Assembly (NCBI RefSeq): GCF_014518425.1
Contig: NZ_JACVCU010000005.1
Coordinates: 468,015-532,014 of the forward strand
Direction of reading: 5' to 3'
Length of the DNA stretch: 64,000 nucleotides
Source: Terrabacter sp. MAHUQ-38
GTDB taxonomy: Bacteria; Actinomycetota; Actinomycetes; Actinomycetales; Dermatophilaceae
Shown here: piece by piece, positions 36,585 to 45,820 of the stretch
How the letters are laid out: each line of letters starts with the position of its first letter
Position numbering within the stretch: position 1 is the stretch's first letter
The notes under the pieces: model-generated
Seen by the model: only the letters and a program-made list of their open reading frames with translations
Database searches by the model: none
What the model was told of the DNA's origin: nothing
Program-made: the position numbers and the translations under genes

Positions 36585-37853
36585 TCAACGTGCTGTCCGC
36601 CGATTTGGTATCCGAAGCTCGACCGTCGTACCGCCGGCAGGGCCCGAGCTGATGGTGGCGGTGCCCCCGAGGTCGGTGGCGCGACCGCGGATGCTGGAGG
36701 ACACGCCGAGCCGCCCCTGCCCGACCGCCTCCTCCAGCCGCCCCGCCGCGACGCCGCGGCCCGAGTCACGGATCGTCACGGCGATCTCGTCGCCGTCGTC
36801 GTCGAGCAGCACCCATGCCCGCGCGTCGTCGCCGGCGTGCTGGCGCACGTTGTCGAGCGCTGCCTCGACCGCGGCGACGACCTCGTCGGCCACGCGTCGC
36901 GGGAGCACGACCGGCTCGGCGGGCGCCACGAGCTGGACACCGTCGCCCTCGATGTGGCGCAGCAGCGCGCGCAGGTCCGCGGCGCCGCTGACCGCACGGC
37001 TCACCTCCGCCAGGTCGGTCTGGCTGACGAGCGTGCGCAGGATCCGCTCCTGCTCCCCCGCCATGGCACCCAGCCGCGCCGCCTCGCCGCCGAGGTCGGA
37101 CGCCCGCCGGTTGATGAAGGCCAGGGTCTGGAGGACGCCGTCGTGGACGGTCCGCGCCAGGCGGTCGCGCTCGGCGCGTGCGGCGTCGAGTCGCATCGCC
37201 TCGCCGAGCGCGGCGTGGCTCGAGCGGGCGAGGTCGACGCAGTAGCCGATGCAGCCGCCGATGAGCAGTCCGAAGATCGAGTTCGAGACCGTGTTGGCGG
37301 TCGGTTCGACGACCTCGACGAAGGAGGACGCAGCAACGAGCGAGGCCGCCGCCAGGCCGCCGCGCCAGCCGCGCAGGACCGCGAAGCCGACGACCGCAGC
37401 GGTCGGCCAGATCGACGGGATCGTCTTCGCGCCGGCCGTGATGACCGCGGGGTGGTCGACGAGACGGGTCGCGAGGATGGCGGAGCATCCGAGGGCTAGC
37501 TCGACGGCGTACGCCCGGAACGTGCGCATCGGCCGGAGGGTCTGCAGGATCGTCCAGCCCGTCAGCACGCCGAGGACGGCGACGGCCCCGACCAGGTGCG
37601 CGATCTGGTCGTGGCGCAGCCACACCGACCACGCGGCATACACCAGGGCCAGCCAGCGGAAGACGTCGACGCCTCGCCACAGGGCGCGCACGATGGCGTG
37701 CTCGTCCTCGAGGACGGCCGTGGTCGACGGCGTCAGGTCGGGCGCGTCGACGGGTTCGCCGCCATCCTCGCCGGCCGCGCGCTGCTCGGTGGTGCCCATC
37801 GCGTCGGACCCGCCGAGGCGGTCCGGGCCGGCGCCGTGGCGCGGGGAGCCCAT
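36585..37853 (-). CDS. macS: MacS family sensor histidine kinase
   Basis: 422 residues. An N-terminal cytoplasmic stretch leads to about six transmembrane helices (~50-190), a short coiled region, a HisKA_3-type dimerisation helix with the phosphorylatable His in ARTVHDGVLQTLAFI, and a HATPase domain with EAALDNVRQHAG and SGRGVAAGRL. There is no large extracellular loop, so the signal is probably sensed in the membrane. The ATG at 37853 follows the acyltransferase stop by four bases; another ATG at 37799 is possible. Confidence 0.87.
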   Translation of the reverse strand: MGSPRHGAGPDRLGGSDAMGTTEQRAAGEDGGEPVDAPDLTPSTTAVLEDEHAIVRALWRGVDVFRWLALVYAAWSVWLRHDQIAHLVGAVAVLGVLTGWTILQTLRPMRTFRAYAVELALGCSAILATRLVDHPAVITAGAKTIPSIWPTAAVVGFAVLRGWRGGLAAASLVAASSFVEVVEPTANTVSNSIFGLLIGGCIGYCVDLARSSHAALGEAMRLDAARAERDRLARTVHDGVLQTLAFINRRASDLGGEAARLGAMAGEQERILRTLVSQTDLAEVSRAVSGAADLRALLRHIEGDGVQLVAPAEPVVLPRRVADEVVAAVEAALDNVRQHAGDDARAWVLLDDDGDEIAVTIRDSGRGVAAGRLEEAVGQGRLGVSSSIRGRATDLGGTATISSGPAGGTTVELRIPNRRTAR

Positions 37854-37857
37854 GGCG

Positions 37858-38775
37858 TCAGGACGCCGCCACGACGGGACCGTCGCCGTCGTCGTCGCGG
37901 TCGGCGTCGTCGTCGGACTCGGCACGAAGGGCGGAGCCGTCCGCCGTGGCCTCGGTGTTGTCACCGGCCGGGTCGCCGGCCGTGGTGTCGGCCAGACGTT
38001 GCTTGCCCTCGGCGGCGTCGAGCGCCTCCTCGAGCTCGGGTGCGGCGCTGCCGGGTTTGGCGGCCTCCTGCAGCTCGCGCGCCTTGGCGCGGGCAGCCTG
38101 GACGAGACGGTCCTTCATCGACGTGGCGTACATGTCGACGTACTCCTGGCCCGACAGCAGCATCAGCTCGTACATGATCTCGTCGGTGATCGAGCGCAGG
38201 ACGAAGCGGTCGTCCTCCATGCCTTCGTAGCGGGAGAAGTCGAGCGGCTTGCCGACGCGAACGCCGACGCGCATGATCCGCGGGATGACCTTGCCGGTCG
38301 GCTGCGCCTTGTCGGTGCCGATCATGGCGACCGGGATGACGCTGACCTTGCCCTCGAGCGCCATCCGCGCGACGCCGGTGCGCCCGCGGTAGAGGCGACC
38401 GTCGGGCGAGCGCGTGCCCTCGGGGTAGATGCCGAGCAGCTCGCCCCGGCGCAGCACCCGCAGACCCGAGCTGAGCGCCGCGTTGCTCGCCTTGCCACCG
38501 GAGCGGTCGACGGGGAGCTGTCCGACGCCCTTGAAGAACGCGGCGGTGAGCCGGCCCTTGATGCCGCGACCGGTGAAGTAGTCGCTCTTGGCGAGGAAGG
38601 TGACTCGGCGCGAGACGACGAGCGGCAGGAAGATCGAGTCGGAGAAGGACAAGTGGTTGCTCGCGAAGATCGCGGCTCCCTCCTCGGGGATGTTGTCCTC
38701 GCCTTCCACCCACGGACGGAAGAGGAGCTTGATGATCGGCCCAATGACGATCGTCTTGAGGAACCAGTAGAACAA
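37858..38775 (-). CDS. 1-acyl-sn-glycerol-3-phosphate acyltransferase family protein (PlsC-like)
   Basis: 305 residues. Membrane-proximal N-terminus (FYWFLKTIVIGPIIKLLFRP), catalytic SNHLSFSDS motif (variant of NHxxxxD), FLAKSDYF, and GIYPEGTRSPDGRLYRG for phosphate binding. The last ~60 residues are an acidic Ala/Asp-rich tail. It should acylate lysophosphatidic acid in phospholipid synthesis. The best start is TTG at 38775, with a GGAAGG site upstream and the hydrophobic anchor right after it; no ATG or GTG is better placed. Position matches Rv2182c. Confidence 0.88.
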   Translation of the reverse strand: MFYWFLKTIVIGPIIKLLFRPWVEGEDNIPEEGAAIFASNHLSFSDSIFLPLVVSRRVTFLAKSDYFTGRGIKGRLTAAFFKGVGQLPVDRSGGKASNAALSSGLRVLRRGELLGIYPEGTRSPDGRLYRGRTGVARMALEGKVSVIPVAMIGTDKAQPTGKVIPRIMRVGVRVGKPLDFSRYEGMEDDRFVLRSITDEIMYELMLLSGQEYVDMYATSMKDRLVQAARAKARELQEAAKPGSAAPELEEALDAAEGKQRLADTTAGDPAGDNTEATADGSALRAESDDDADRDDDGDGPVVAAS

Positions 38776-38952
38776 CCGTGTCCGCCTTCCAACGGTGACG
38801 GCTCGAACTCTACGACACTCGCGCGCACGCGGCGCCGCATGCGAGGATCGGAGGGTCCAGCCGCTTCACCGCCAGGAGCCCAACGTGACGGTCCTCCCCG
38901 ACGCCGCAGCTGCCTCCGGTGCGTCCCCCCGGCAGGCCTGTGGGGTGACCTC

Positions 38953-39624
38953 GTGAGCGAGCGCGACCTCGACGCGGAGTTCGAGCGCATCATCGCCGGC
39001 TGGGACGACGAAGCGCCCGACCCGCGGCCACGCGACGGCGCCCCCGACACCGCCGACACCGCCGACGACCTTGGCCCCGACCGCGACGGCGACCCCGCAG
39101 CCGAGAACGTCGGCGAGTCCGCAACCGTCGCCGACGACGGCGCCGGCACCGTCTCGCCGGACCTCGCAGCCCACCCCGCGGTAGACGCGGCGGATGCCGT
39201 CGAACACGTGCCCGAGCGCCCGTCGGACCGCGCCGCCGACCCAGCCGCGCCGCCGGTCCAGCCCGGCGCGTCGGGCCTGCTCGAGCTGCCGATCGCGCCC
39301 ACGACCTCGCACGCGTGGCGAGGAGGCGCACCCCAGCGCGACGACGCCGACGAGATCCTCGACGCCGTCGACCCCGACAGCGACCACTTCGTGCCCCCGT
39401 CGGAGATCGACCTCCCCTCGGCCGAGACCGACCCGATGTTCTGGGCGATCGTGGGCGGGCTCGCCGGCGGTCCGCTCCTGCTGCTCTACGTCCTGTTCTT
39501 CGACCGCGACGGCAGCGGTTGGTGGGTCGTCACCGCGTTGACGATGGTCGTGGTCGGCTTCGTGCTGCTCGTGCTGCGCGGCGGCACGGAGCGCGACCCG
39601 TTCGACGACGGCACCCGGGTCTAG
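38953..39624 (+). CDS. Conserved actinobacterial membrane protein with acidic N-terminus
   Basis: 223 residues. About 150 residues of Asp/Ala/Pro-rich low complexity begin with SERDLDAEFERIIAGW, a short conserved helix seen in relatives, and end with PPSEIDLPSAETDPMFW before two transmembrane helices (IVGGLAGGPLLLLYVLFF and WVVTALTMVVVGFVLLVL) and an acidic tail. It resembles a widespread actinobacterial family of unknown function. GTG start at 38953 is inferred from that conserved N-terminus; only a weak ribosome-binding site is present. A long upstream frame antisense to macS is not coding. Confidence 0.75.
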   Translation: MSERDLDAEFERIIAGWDDEAPDPRPRDGAPDTADTADDLGPDRDGDPAAENVGESATVADDGAGTVSPDLAAHPAVDAADAVEHVPERPSDRAADPAAPPVQPGASGLLELPIAPTTSHAWRGGAPQRDDADEILDAVDPDSDHFVPPSEIDLPSAETDPMFWAIVGGLAGGPLLLLYVLFFDRDGSGWWVVTALTMVVVGFVLLVLRGGTERDPFDDGTRV

Positions 39625-39629
39625 AGGCT

Positions 39630-40385
39630 CTAGCTCGACCCTGCGACGTCGAGGTCGACCCAGACCGGGCGGTGGTCAGAGCCGGCGACGAGGTCACGCT
39701 CCGCCACGGCGCCCACGGCACCCATGGCGTCCACGGCACCCACCTCCAGGACCGGCAGCGTCGGCGCGGCGAAGACCACGTCGAGGGCGGCAGAAGGCTG
39801 GTCCGCCGGGTAGGTGGGGATGCCGCCCGACACGAGCCGGTAGCGCGCGCCGATGAGCGCGCGAGCCCGCCCGTCGGCACCCTCGTTGAGGTCACCGGCG
39901 ACGACGACGCGGTCTTCGGTGAGCGCGCTCGCGTCGAGACGGCCGAGGACGATCAGAGCGTGGCGCACCCGCTCCTCGGCCCGCAGACCGAGGTGCATGC
40001 TGACGACCGTGACCGGGCGAGCAGCGCGACCGTCGCCGGACAGGCTGACGGTCGCGGCGGCATACCCCCTTGACCGATCGGGGAAGCGGACGGGCAACCG
40101 GCCGCGCTGCCTCTCGACCACCTCGACCCGCGGTCCGGTCAGGACGGCTGTCCCGCCGGTCCCCAGCCGGCCGCCGCCCCACAGCAGGCCGCACCTGCGA
40201 GCGAATGCCGGCAGCCGCACCTCGGTCGTGAGGCGGCGTGGCACCTCCTGGAGGCAGAGCACGTCCGGCCGCACGGCCCGCACGACCCGCGCCGCGGCCG
40301 CGCGGTCGTCGCGCAGGTCGTGCACGTTGTAGGTCATGACCCGCAGCACGTGCCCGGGTCGAGCCGCACGACCAGGGTCAGGCAC
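39630..40385 (-). CDS. Endonuclease/exonuclease/phosphatase family protein
   Basis: 251 residues with the EEP fold: VMTYNVHDLRDD, CLQEV (metal-binding Glu), a central SMHLGL, GDLNEG and terminal SDHRPVW. These provide the metal and catalytic residues of DNase I-like hydrolases; DNA, RNA or phosphoinositide-like substrates are possible. The C-terminal region carries short Gly-Ala-Val repeats encoded by near-tandem 9-base units around 39710-39740. GTG start three bases after the glucokinase stop, indicating co-transcription. Confidence 0.85.
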   Translation of the reverse strand: MPDPGRAARPGHVLRVMTYNVHDLRDDRAAAARVVRAVRPDVLCLQEVPRRLTTEVRLPAFARRCGLLWGGGRLGTGGTAVLTGPRVEVVERQRGRLPVRFPDRSRGYAAATVSLSGDGRAARPVTVVSMHLGLRAEERVRHALIVLGRLDASALTEDRVVVAGDLNEGADGRARALIGARYRLVSGGIPTYPADQPSAALDVVFAAPTLPVLEVGAVDAMGAVGAVAERDLVAGSDHRPVWVDLDVAGSS

Positions 40386-40388
40386 CGG

Positions 40389-41357
40389 TCAGCGGCCCAC
40401 CCGGGCCAGCTCGGCAGCCCCGATGAGCCCCGCGTCGCTGCCCAGCACGGCGCGGACGATACGTGCCTCCGGGCGGTACCCGCGGCCGGGAAGCTGGCGG
40501 CGGAACGCCTCGCGGGCCGGGCCGATGAGCATCTCGTCGGCAGCACTCACGCCGCCACCGATGACGAAGAGGCCGGGATCGAACGCCGACGCGAGGTTGG
40601 CGAGGCCGATGCCCAGCCACTTCCCGATGTCGGCGAGCAGCTCACGTGCCGTGGGGTCGCCGTCGCGAGCGGACTCGGTGATGAAGGGACCCGTCAGCGC
40701 CGCGGCGTCGCCACCGAGGCGCGCGAGCAGGTCGGCGACGACGGGCGACCCGGCCTCGATCATCGCGCGCGCCTCCCGCACGAGCGCATTGCCGCTGGCG
40801 TACTGCTCCCAGCAGCCACGGTTGCCGCACTCGCAGCGCACACCCCCCGGCATGATCTGCATGTGGCCGAACTCGCCCGCGATGCCGTGCCGACCGCGCT
40901 GGACCGTGCCGTCGATGATGAGCGCGCCCCCGATACCCGTGCCGAGAGTGATGACGACGACGTGCGACTCGCCCTTCGCGGCGCCGAAGCTGGCCTCGGC
41001 CCAGGCCGCGGCATTGGCGTCGTTGTCGACGGTGATCGGGAGGTCGATCCGGTGTGCGAGCGCCTGACGCAGCGGCTCGTTGCGCCATGACAGGTGTGGC
41101 GCGAAGACGACGGTCGCGCGGTCCTCGGCCACGAAGCCCGCGGCTCCGATGCCGACCGCCACCACGTCGTCACGGTCGACGTGGCTGAGCAGCTCCTCCA
41201 CGGACTCCACGATGGTGTTCTCGACGACGGCGGGGGACGTCGAACGGTGCGGCGTGTCGCGTCGGGTGCGGTGCGTGATGATCCCCGACTCGTCGACCAC
41301 GCCGCCGGCGACCTTCGTTCCTCCGATGTCGATGCCGATGGCGAGTCGTCTGCTCAT
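40389..41357 (-). CDS. glk: ROK family glucokinase
   Basis: 322 residues. ATP-binding GIDIGGTKVAGG at the N-terminus, VDNDANAAAWAE with the catalytic Asp, GTGIGGALIIDG, and the ROK zinc motif CECGNRGCWEQYASG. It phosphorylates glucose with ATP; in Streptomyces the orthologous gene mediates carbon catabolite repression. The ATG at 41357 overlaps the stop of the upstream gene (ATGA), so translation is coupled and the longer upstream frame is spurious. Confidence 0.92.
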   Translation of the reverse strand: MSRRLAIGIDIGGTKVAGGVVDESGIITHRTRRDTPHRSTSPAVVENTIVESVEELLSHVDRDDVVAVGIGAAGFVAEDRATVVFAPHLSWRNEPLRQALAHRIDLPITVDNDANAAAWAEASFGAAKGESHVVVITLGTGIGGALIIDGTVQRGRHGIAGEFGHMQIMPGGVRCECGNRGCWEQYASGNALVREARAMIEAGSPVVADLLARLGGDAAALTGPFITESARDGDPTARELLADIGKWLGIGLANLASAFDPGLFVIGGGVSAADEMLIGPAREAFRRQLPGRGYRPEARIVRAVLGSDAGLIGAAELARVGR

Positions 41358-41917
41358 GCGCGGTCTCCGGGTCGGGTCCGTTCGGGATCGTCGTTCGCGG
41401 TGGCGGGCGGTGGCGTGGCCGTCGGCGGGGGCGGCGTGGGCGGGGCGTCGGCGGCGCCGGCGTGCCGCTCCCGTTGGGCCGTCGCGAGGTCGCGCAGCGC
41501 AGTCGCCGCGAACCCGACGACGTCGGCGACCTTCTCGATGGTGTCCGGGTTGACCTGCTGGACGAAGGCGATCAGCTGGCAGAGTGGGCACACCCGGCAG
41601 GCCGCGGGCGTCGTCCCCCCGCAGGTGCACTCACGCCCGGAACCGTGCGCTCCGTGGTCTCCGTGCCCTCTGCGCTCTTCCTGCCCTCCGCGCCCTGCAG
41701 GCTCGTCGGCGCCGTCGCGCGGCGCGTCACCGTTCGAGCGCGCCCGGCCGGGCGGCATACCCGAGCTGCCCGACCAGCCGCGCTGGGAGAGCAGGTCGAC
41801 CAGCAGCGCGGCCTCCTCGGCGACGCTCCGCACACCGGGCGCGCCGGCGGAGCCGGACGTCGTGGAACGGTCGGCGTGCTCGGCCCCCGAGGAGCCCGGT
41901 CCGTCGATCGGCGTCAC
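41354..41917 (-). CDS. Conserved hypothetical protein with Cys cluster (DUF5304-like)
   Basis: 187 residues. A disordered Gly/Ser/Arg-rich N-terminal half contains one helix (VAEEAALLVDLLSQRG). The middle has CTCGGTTPAACRVCPLCQLI, five cysteines within about 20 residues that could bind metal, followed by a conserved helix (NPDTIEKVADVVGFAATALRDL) and a Pro-rich tail. Similar proteins lie between SRPBCC and glucokinase genes in other actinobacteria. Function unknown; DUF5304 is my best guess. GTG start, seven bases after the SRPBCC gene stop. Confidence 0.75.
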   Translation of the reverse strand: MTPIDGPGSSGAEHADRSTTSGSAGAPGVRSVAEEAALLVDLLSQRGWSGSSGMPPGRARSNGDAPRDGADEPAGRGGQEERRGHGDHGAHGSGRECTCGGTTPAACRVCPLCQLIAFVQQVNPDTIEKVADVVGFAATALRDLATAQRERHAGAADAPPTPPPPTATPPPATANDDPERTRPGDRA

Positions 41918-41923
41918 CGTCGC

Positions 41924-42367
41924 TCAGGCCTCGACGCGCTTCTTCAGCTCCTTGAGCGCTGTGTCGACGATGACCTTCTCCGCCTTGCGCTTGAGCAGCC
42001 CGATCATGGGGATCTTGACGTCGACGGCGAGCCGGTAGGTCACCTTCGTGCCCCCGCCCTCGCTCGAGAGCGTGTAGGAGCCGTTCATCGCCTTGAGGAC
42101 CTGGGCCGAGACGAGCGACCACGAGACGACGCCCGTGCCGTCGTCGACGACGTCCCACTCGTAGTCGAGCACGTAGGTGTCCTTGATGGCGCCGGCGTCG
42201 AGCGTGAACTGCACCTGGTCGGCCCAGCCGTCCCCCTCCTCGGCGAGCACCGCGACGTCCTTGACCTCACCGGCCCACTCGGGGTATGCGTCGAAGTCCG
42301 CGATGACGTCGAGCACCTCGCCCGGAGGAGCGTCGATGACGATGGAGGACTCGGTGCGATCGGCCAT
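41924..42367 (-). CDS. SRPBCC family protein (START-like lipid/ligand-binding)
   Basis: 147 residues with the polyketide cyclase/dehydrase (START) fold: ESSIVIDAPPGEVLDVIADFDAYPEWAGEVKDV at the N-terminus, long curved strands, and a C-terminal helix (EKVIVDTALKELKKRVEA). Probably binds a hydrophobic ligand; no catalytic residue is evident. The ATG at 42367 is preceded seven bases upstream by TAGCCT without a ribosome-binding site, suggesting leaderless translation. Position matches Rv2185c. Confidence 0.88.
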   Translation of the reverse strand: MADRTESSIVIDAPPGEVLDVIADFDAYPEWAGEVKDVAVLAEEGDGWADQVQFTLDAGAIKDTYVLDYEWDVVDDGTGVVSWSLVSAQVLKAMNGSYTLSSEGGGTKVTYRLAVDVKIPMIGLLKRKAEKVIVDTALKELKKRVEA

Positions 42368-42374
42368 GCGCCGA

Positions 42375-42380
42375 AGGCTA
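42375..42380 (-). promoter_or_regulatory. -10 element for the leaderless SRPBCC gene
   Basis: TAGCCT on the minus strand, seven bases before the ATG at 42367. Confidence 0.45.
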
Positions 42381-42590
42381 TCGCGTCGCCCACTGCAGGT
42401 CGGGCGAGGTCCCACGCCGCTCACGGCGCGTCGGCCGCGTGCGAAGATGTGCACGGCGGCAGGACCTCCCGACGCAGCGGGTGGGCCACCGCCCGGCCGG
42501 GGGCTCCCGTGTGATCATGGCGACGTGGTCCTCGCGGGTTACCGCTCGGTATGGTGCAGCACAGTTCCGGCCCGGCCATCAGGAGTGTCA

Positions 42591-44381
42591 GTGAAGGACA
42601 ACGTCGTCGCACCACTTGCCCCCACCACCACGGAGGGCAGCCTCGCGGGCCTCCCCGTGCGCAATGCCGCCGAGGCCCCGGGCGAGACCGCGTTCTCGCG
42701 CAAGACACCCTCCGGCGGCTGGACGCACGTCACGTGGTCGCAGTTCGCGGGCGACGTGGCAGCCCTGGCCAAGGGCCTCATCGCCACGGGCGTCGAGGCC
42801 GGCGACCGGGTCGCGCTGATGTCGCGCACGCGCTACGAGTGGACGCTCGTCGACTTCGCGGCGTGGAGCGTCGGAGCCGTCGTCGTCCCGATCTACGAGA
42901 CCTCGTCGGCCGAGCAGGTCCAGTGGATCCTCTCCGACTCCGACACGCAGTTCGCCGTCGTCGAGACCGACTCCCACCGCGCCGTCGTCGACCAGGTCCG
43001 CGGTGACCTCCCGTCGCTGCACGAGGTCATCACCATCGACGCAGGCGGGCTCGACGCGCTCCGCGACAGGGGCCGGGAGGTCGCCGACTCCGACCTCGAT
43101 GCGCGGCGCGACGGCATCGAGCGGGGCTCGCTCGCCACCATCATCTACACGTCGGGCACCACAGGACGCCCCAAGGGTTGCGAGCTGACCCACGGCAACT
43201 TCCTCGACCTCGCCGAGAACGCCATCGAGAAGCTGGGCCAGGTGGTCCTCAGCGACAACGCGTCGACGCTCCTCTTCCTCCCCCTCGCCCACGTCTTCGC
43301 GCGCTTCATCGAGGTGCTGTGCGTCGCGGGCAAGGCGCGGATGGGCCATTCCGCCGACATCAAGACGCTGCTCGACGACTTCGCCGGGTTCCAGCCCACC
43401 TTCGTGCTCGCGGTCCCGCGGGTCTTCGAGAAGATCTACAACTCGGCCGAGGCCAAGGCGTCCGCCGAGGGCAAGGGCAAGATCTTCCTGCGTGCCGCGA
43501 CCGTCGCCATCGCGTACAGCGAGGCGCTCGATGCGGGCGGCCCGGGCCTGGCTCTCAGGGTCCAGCACGCCGTCTTCGACCGGCTCGTGTACTCCAAGCT
43601 CCGTGGTGCCATGGGCGGCCACGTCCGGTATGCCGTGTCGGGCGGAGCGCCGCTCGGCACCCGCCTCGGCCACTTCTACCGAGGCATCGGCGTGCTGATC
43701 CTCGAGGGCTACGGCCTGACCGAGACGACGGCGCCCATCGCGGTCAACACCCCGGACAAGGTCAAGATCGGCACGGTCGGCTACCCGCTGCCGGGGTGCG
43801 GCATCCGCATCGCCGACGACGGCGAGATCCTGCTCAAGGGTGTCGGCGTCTTCGGCAGCTACCACGGCAACCCCGACGCGACCGCGGACGCGCTCGCCGA
43901 CGGCTGGTTCCACACCGGCGACATCGGCGAGATGGACGACGACGGCTACCTTCGGATCACCGGGCGAAAGAAGGAGATCCTCGTGACGGCGGGTGGCAAG
44001 AACGTCGCTCCGGCCGTGCTGGAGGACCGCCTCCGCGCCCACCCGCTGGTGTCCCAGTGCATCGTCGTCGGCGACCAGAAGCCCTTCATCGGTGCGCTCA
44101 TCACCCTCGACGAGGAGATGTGGCCGCTCTGGGCCAGGTCGCACGGCGTCGAGGACGTGTCGCTCGAACAGGCCCGCACCCACCCCAAGGTGCTCGAGGC
44201 GCTGCAGGACGCTGTCGACCGCGCCAACGACGCCGTCTCCAAGGCCGAGTCGATCCGCAAGTTCACGGTGCTGCAGGGCGACTTCACGGAGGCCAACGGC
44301 TACCTGACGCCGTCCCTCAAGCTCAAGCGGAACGTCGTCATGAAGGACTTCGGCGACGAGGTCGAGAAGCTCTACTCCTGA
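42591..44381 (+). CDS. fadD15: Long-chain fatty acid-CoA ligase (AMP-forming)
   Basis: 596 residues of the acyl-adenylate family. The P-loop IIYTSGTTGRPKGCELTH, the YGLTETTAP adenine motif, WFHTGDIGEMDDDGYLRITGRKKE hinge and a C-terminal KNVAPAVLEDRL region are intact. It activates long-chain fatty acids to acyl-CoA via acyl-AMP. I chose the GTG at 42591, with AGGAG five bases upstream, over the longer frame from 42177, which overlaps the divergent SRPBCC gene. It corresponds in position and type to M. tuberculosis fadD15 (Rv2187); the symbol rests on that. Confidence 0.9.
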   Translation: MKDNVVAPLAPTTTEGSLAGLPVRNAAEAPGETAFSRKTPSGGWTHVTWSQFAGDVAALAKGLIATGVEAGDRVALMSRTRYEWTLVDFAAWSVGAVVVPIYETSSAEQVQWILSDSDTQFAVVETDSHRAVVDQVRGDLPSLHEVITIDAGGLDALRDRGREVADSDLDARRDGIERGSLATIIYTSGTTGRPKGCELTHGNFLDLAENAIEKLGQVVLSDNASTLLFLPLAHVFARFIEVLCVAGKARMGHSADIKTLLDDFAGFQPTFVLAVPRVFEKIYNSAEAKASAEGKGKIFLRAATVAIAYSEALDAGGPGLALRVQHAVFDRLVYSKLRGAMGGHVRYAVSGGAPLGTRLGHFYRGIGVLILEGYGLTETTAPIAVNTPDKVKIGTVGYPLPGCGIRIADDGEILLKGVGVFGSYHGNPDATADALADGWFHTGDIGEMDDDGYLRITGRKKEILVTAGGKNVAPAVLEDRLRAHPLVSQCIVVGDQKPFIGALITLDEEMWPLWARSHGVEDVSLEQARTHPKVLEALQDAVDRANDAVSKAESIRKFTVLQGDFTEANGYLTPSLKLKRNVVMKDFGDEVEKLYS

Positions 44382-44427
44382 GCCGCCCGGGCGCCTCGGC
44401 CCGGTGTTGCGCGGTGTGTCTCGCGCG

Positions 44428-45792
44428 TCAGCGGAGCAGTGCGCGAATCCGCTGCCGCCAGTCGGCGACGAGGTCGGCGCGGGTGCTGCCCACCTGCTGG
44501 CGCAGGGCAGCGTCGACGGCTGCCTCGCGGTCGTCGAGCCGTGAAGTCGGCACGTCGAGCCCACCGGCCGCCGCACGGTAGAGCCGCACGACTGCGTGGG
44601 TGCCATGCGCGTCGGCGAGCGTCCGCAGCGCCAGCAGGGACAGGCCGTATGCCGCCGGGAGGGTGCGGGTGCCCGGCTCGAAGTCTGCGTCGGCCGGAAG
44701 AGCGTGCGGCAGCCCACCGGCTCGGACCCGTTCGAGCGCGGGGGCCACGATCGCCGACTCGGGCAGGTGGATCGACGCATAGGCCACAAGCTCGGCGAAG
44801 CCCTCCGACAGCCAGACCGGAACGGCGCGGGTCGTCGCCGACCTGACGGTGACGTGGGTGAGCTCGTGCGTCATGACGACGTCGCGGCCGGCCGGCCGCA
44901 GGGCCGTCCACGCGCCGGGGACGAGGACGATGCGGTCTGCGCCGGCCCGTTCGCCGGGCGTGAGCGGGCCGTCCGTGGCAGCAGCCACGCCGCCGAGGTC
45001 GGCGGTCGCCCGGCCGAGAAGGCGTGCGGCGTCGGCGTCGGTGGCCGGTGCGACCCACACTGCCGGGCGAGCACTGCCCCACACGGCGGCCACCCTCGCA
45101 GCTGCCGTGCGAGCTCGGCGCGCGACCTCGTCGACGCGGGTGCGTGTGCCCACGGCGAGGACGAGCGCGTTCGTCGAACGGCGCACCACCAGGCCAGGGA
45201 GATCCCACGGTTGTGGACGTCCCGACGGTGCCGACGCGGTGAGGACGAGCCGGGTCGGCGCGGCCGGACCGGCCTTGAAGGTGAGGTCGAGGTCGAAGGA
45301 TCGCGGCTTAGAGTCGAATCCCCGAAGCCTGTAGGTCAGGCTCGCGCGGACGTCCCACTCCACCTCGGCGCCCGGAGCCGCAGGCACCGGTGCCGTAGTC
45401 TCTCGCGCTGCGACGAGCCGCACCGCGCCGACGCCCATCGCGGACATGCGGTCGAAGACGGCTGACTGTCCGGCGCGGAGAGTGTCGTCCGACGCTCCGG
45501 CGAGCGGGGCGAGCCACTGCGCCCGATCGCCACGTTGCACGGTCTCAGCCCTTACCCGCAGAAGACCGGTGACAGCCCTCTCCCGCTCTGCCGCCCACGC
45601 CTCGGGCGGTACCTCGGTCGGCACATCGGTCGGGGCGGGTGGGCCGGGAGCAGTGCCGACACCGGTCGTGACGCCTCCCGACGCCGCGTCGGGAGGGCCC
45701 ACGGCGCGGGTGCAGGCGCTCGGCAGGAGCGCGATCAGGGCCGCGAGGAGGGTGGAGGCCGCAAGGGCGGGTCGGCGGCTCGGGCTGAACAC
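44428..45792 (-). CDS. Secreted or lipid-anchored gluzincin-like metallopeptidase
   Basis: 454 residues. The N-terminus has a signal peptide (ALAASTLLAALIALLPSACTR); PSAC resembles a lipobox but has Pro at -3, so lipidation is uncertain. The central domain is unassigned; near ~310 VMTHELTHVTV gives an HExxH zinc site and WLSEGFAELVAY about 22 residues on provides the third-ligand Glu, the peptidase MA-like arrangement. It probably acts outside the membrane; substrate unknown. The GTG at 45792 starts directly on the basic n-region. Confidence 0.82.
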   Translation of the reverse strand: MFSPSRRPALAASTLLAALIALLPSACTRAVGPPDAASGGVTTGVGTAPGPPAPTDVPTEVPPEAWAAERERAVTGLLRVRAETVQRGDRAQWLAPLAGASDDTLRAGQSAVFDRMSAMGVGAVRLVAARETTAPVPAAPGAEVEWDVRASLTYRLRGFDSKPRSFDLDLTFKAGPAAPTRLVLTASAPSGRPQPWDLPGLVVRRSTNALVLAVGTRTRVDEVARRARTAAARVAAVWGSARPAVWVAPATDADAARLLGRATADLGGVAAATDGPLTPGERAGADRIVLVPGAWTALRPAGRDVVMTHELTHVTVRSATTRAVPVWLSEGFAELVAYASIHLPESAIVAPALERVRAGGLPHALPADADFEPGTRTLPAAYGLSLLALRTLADAHGTHAVVRLYRAAAGGLDVPTSRLDDREAAVDAALRQQVGSTRADLVADWRQRIRALLR

Positions 45793-45820
45793 CGCGTCAT
45801 CGTGCCACGCGGCGAGGGGC

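Noticed and set aside
45170..45184. GTTCGTCGAAC as an SOS box
   Set aside because: Wrong arm order and spacing, and inside the metallopeptidase gene.
45300..45330. tRNA-like segment (GAGTCGAATCCCCG)
   Set aside because: No acceptor or anticodon arms around it; it lies in the metallopeptidase gene.
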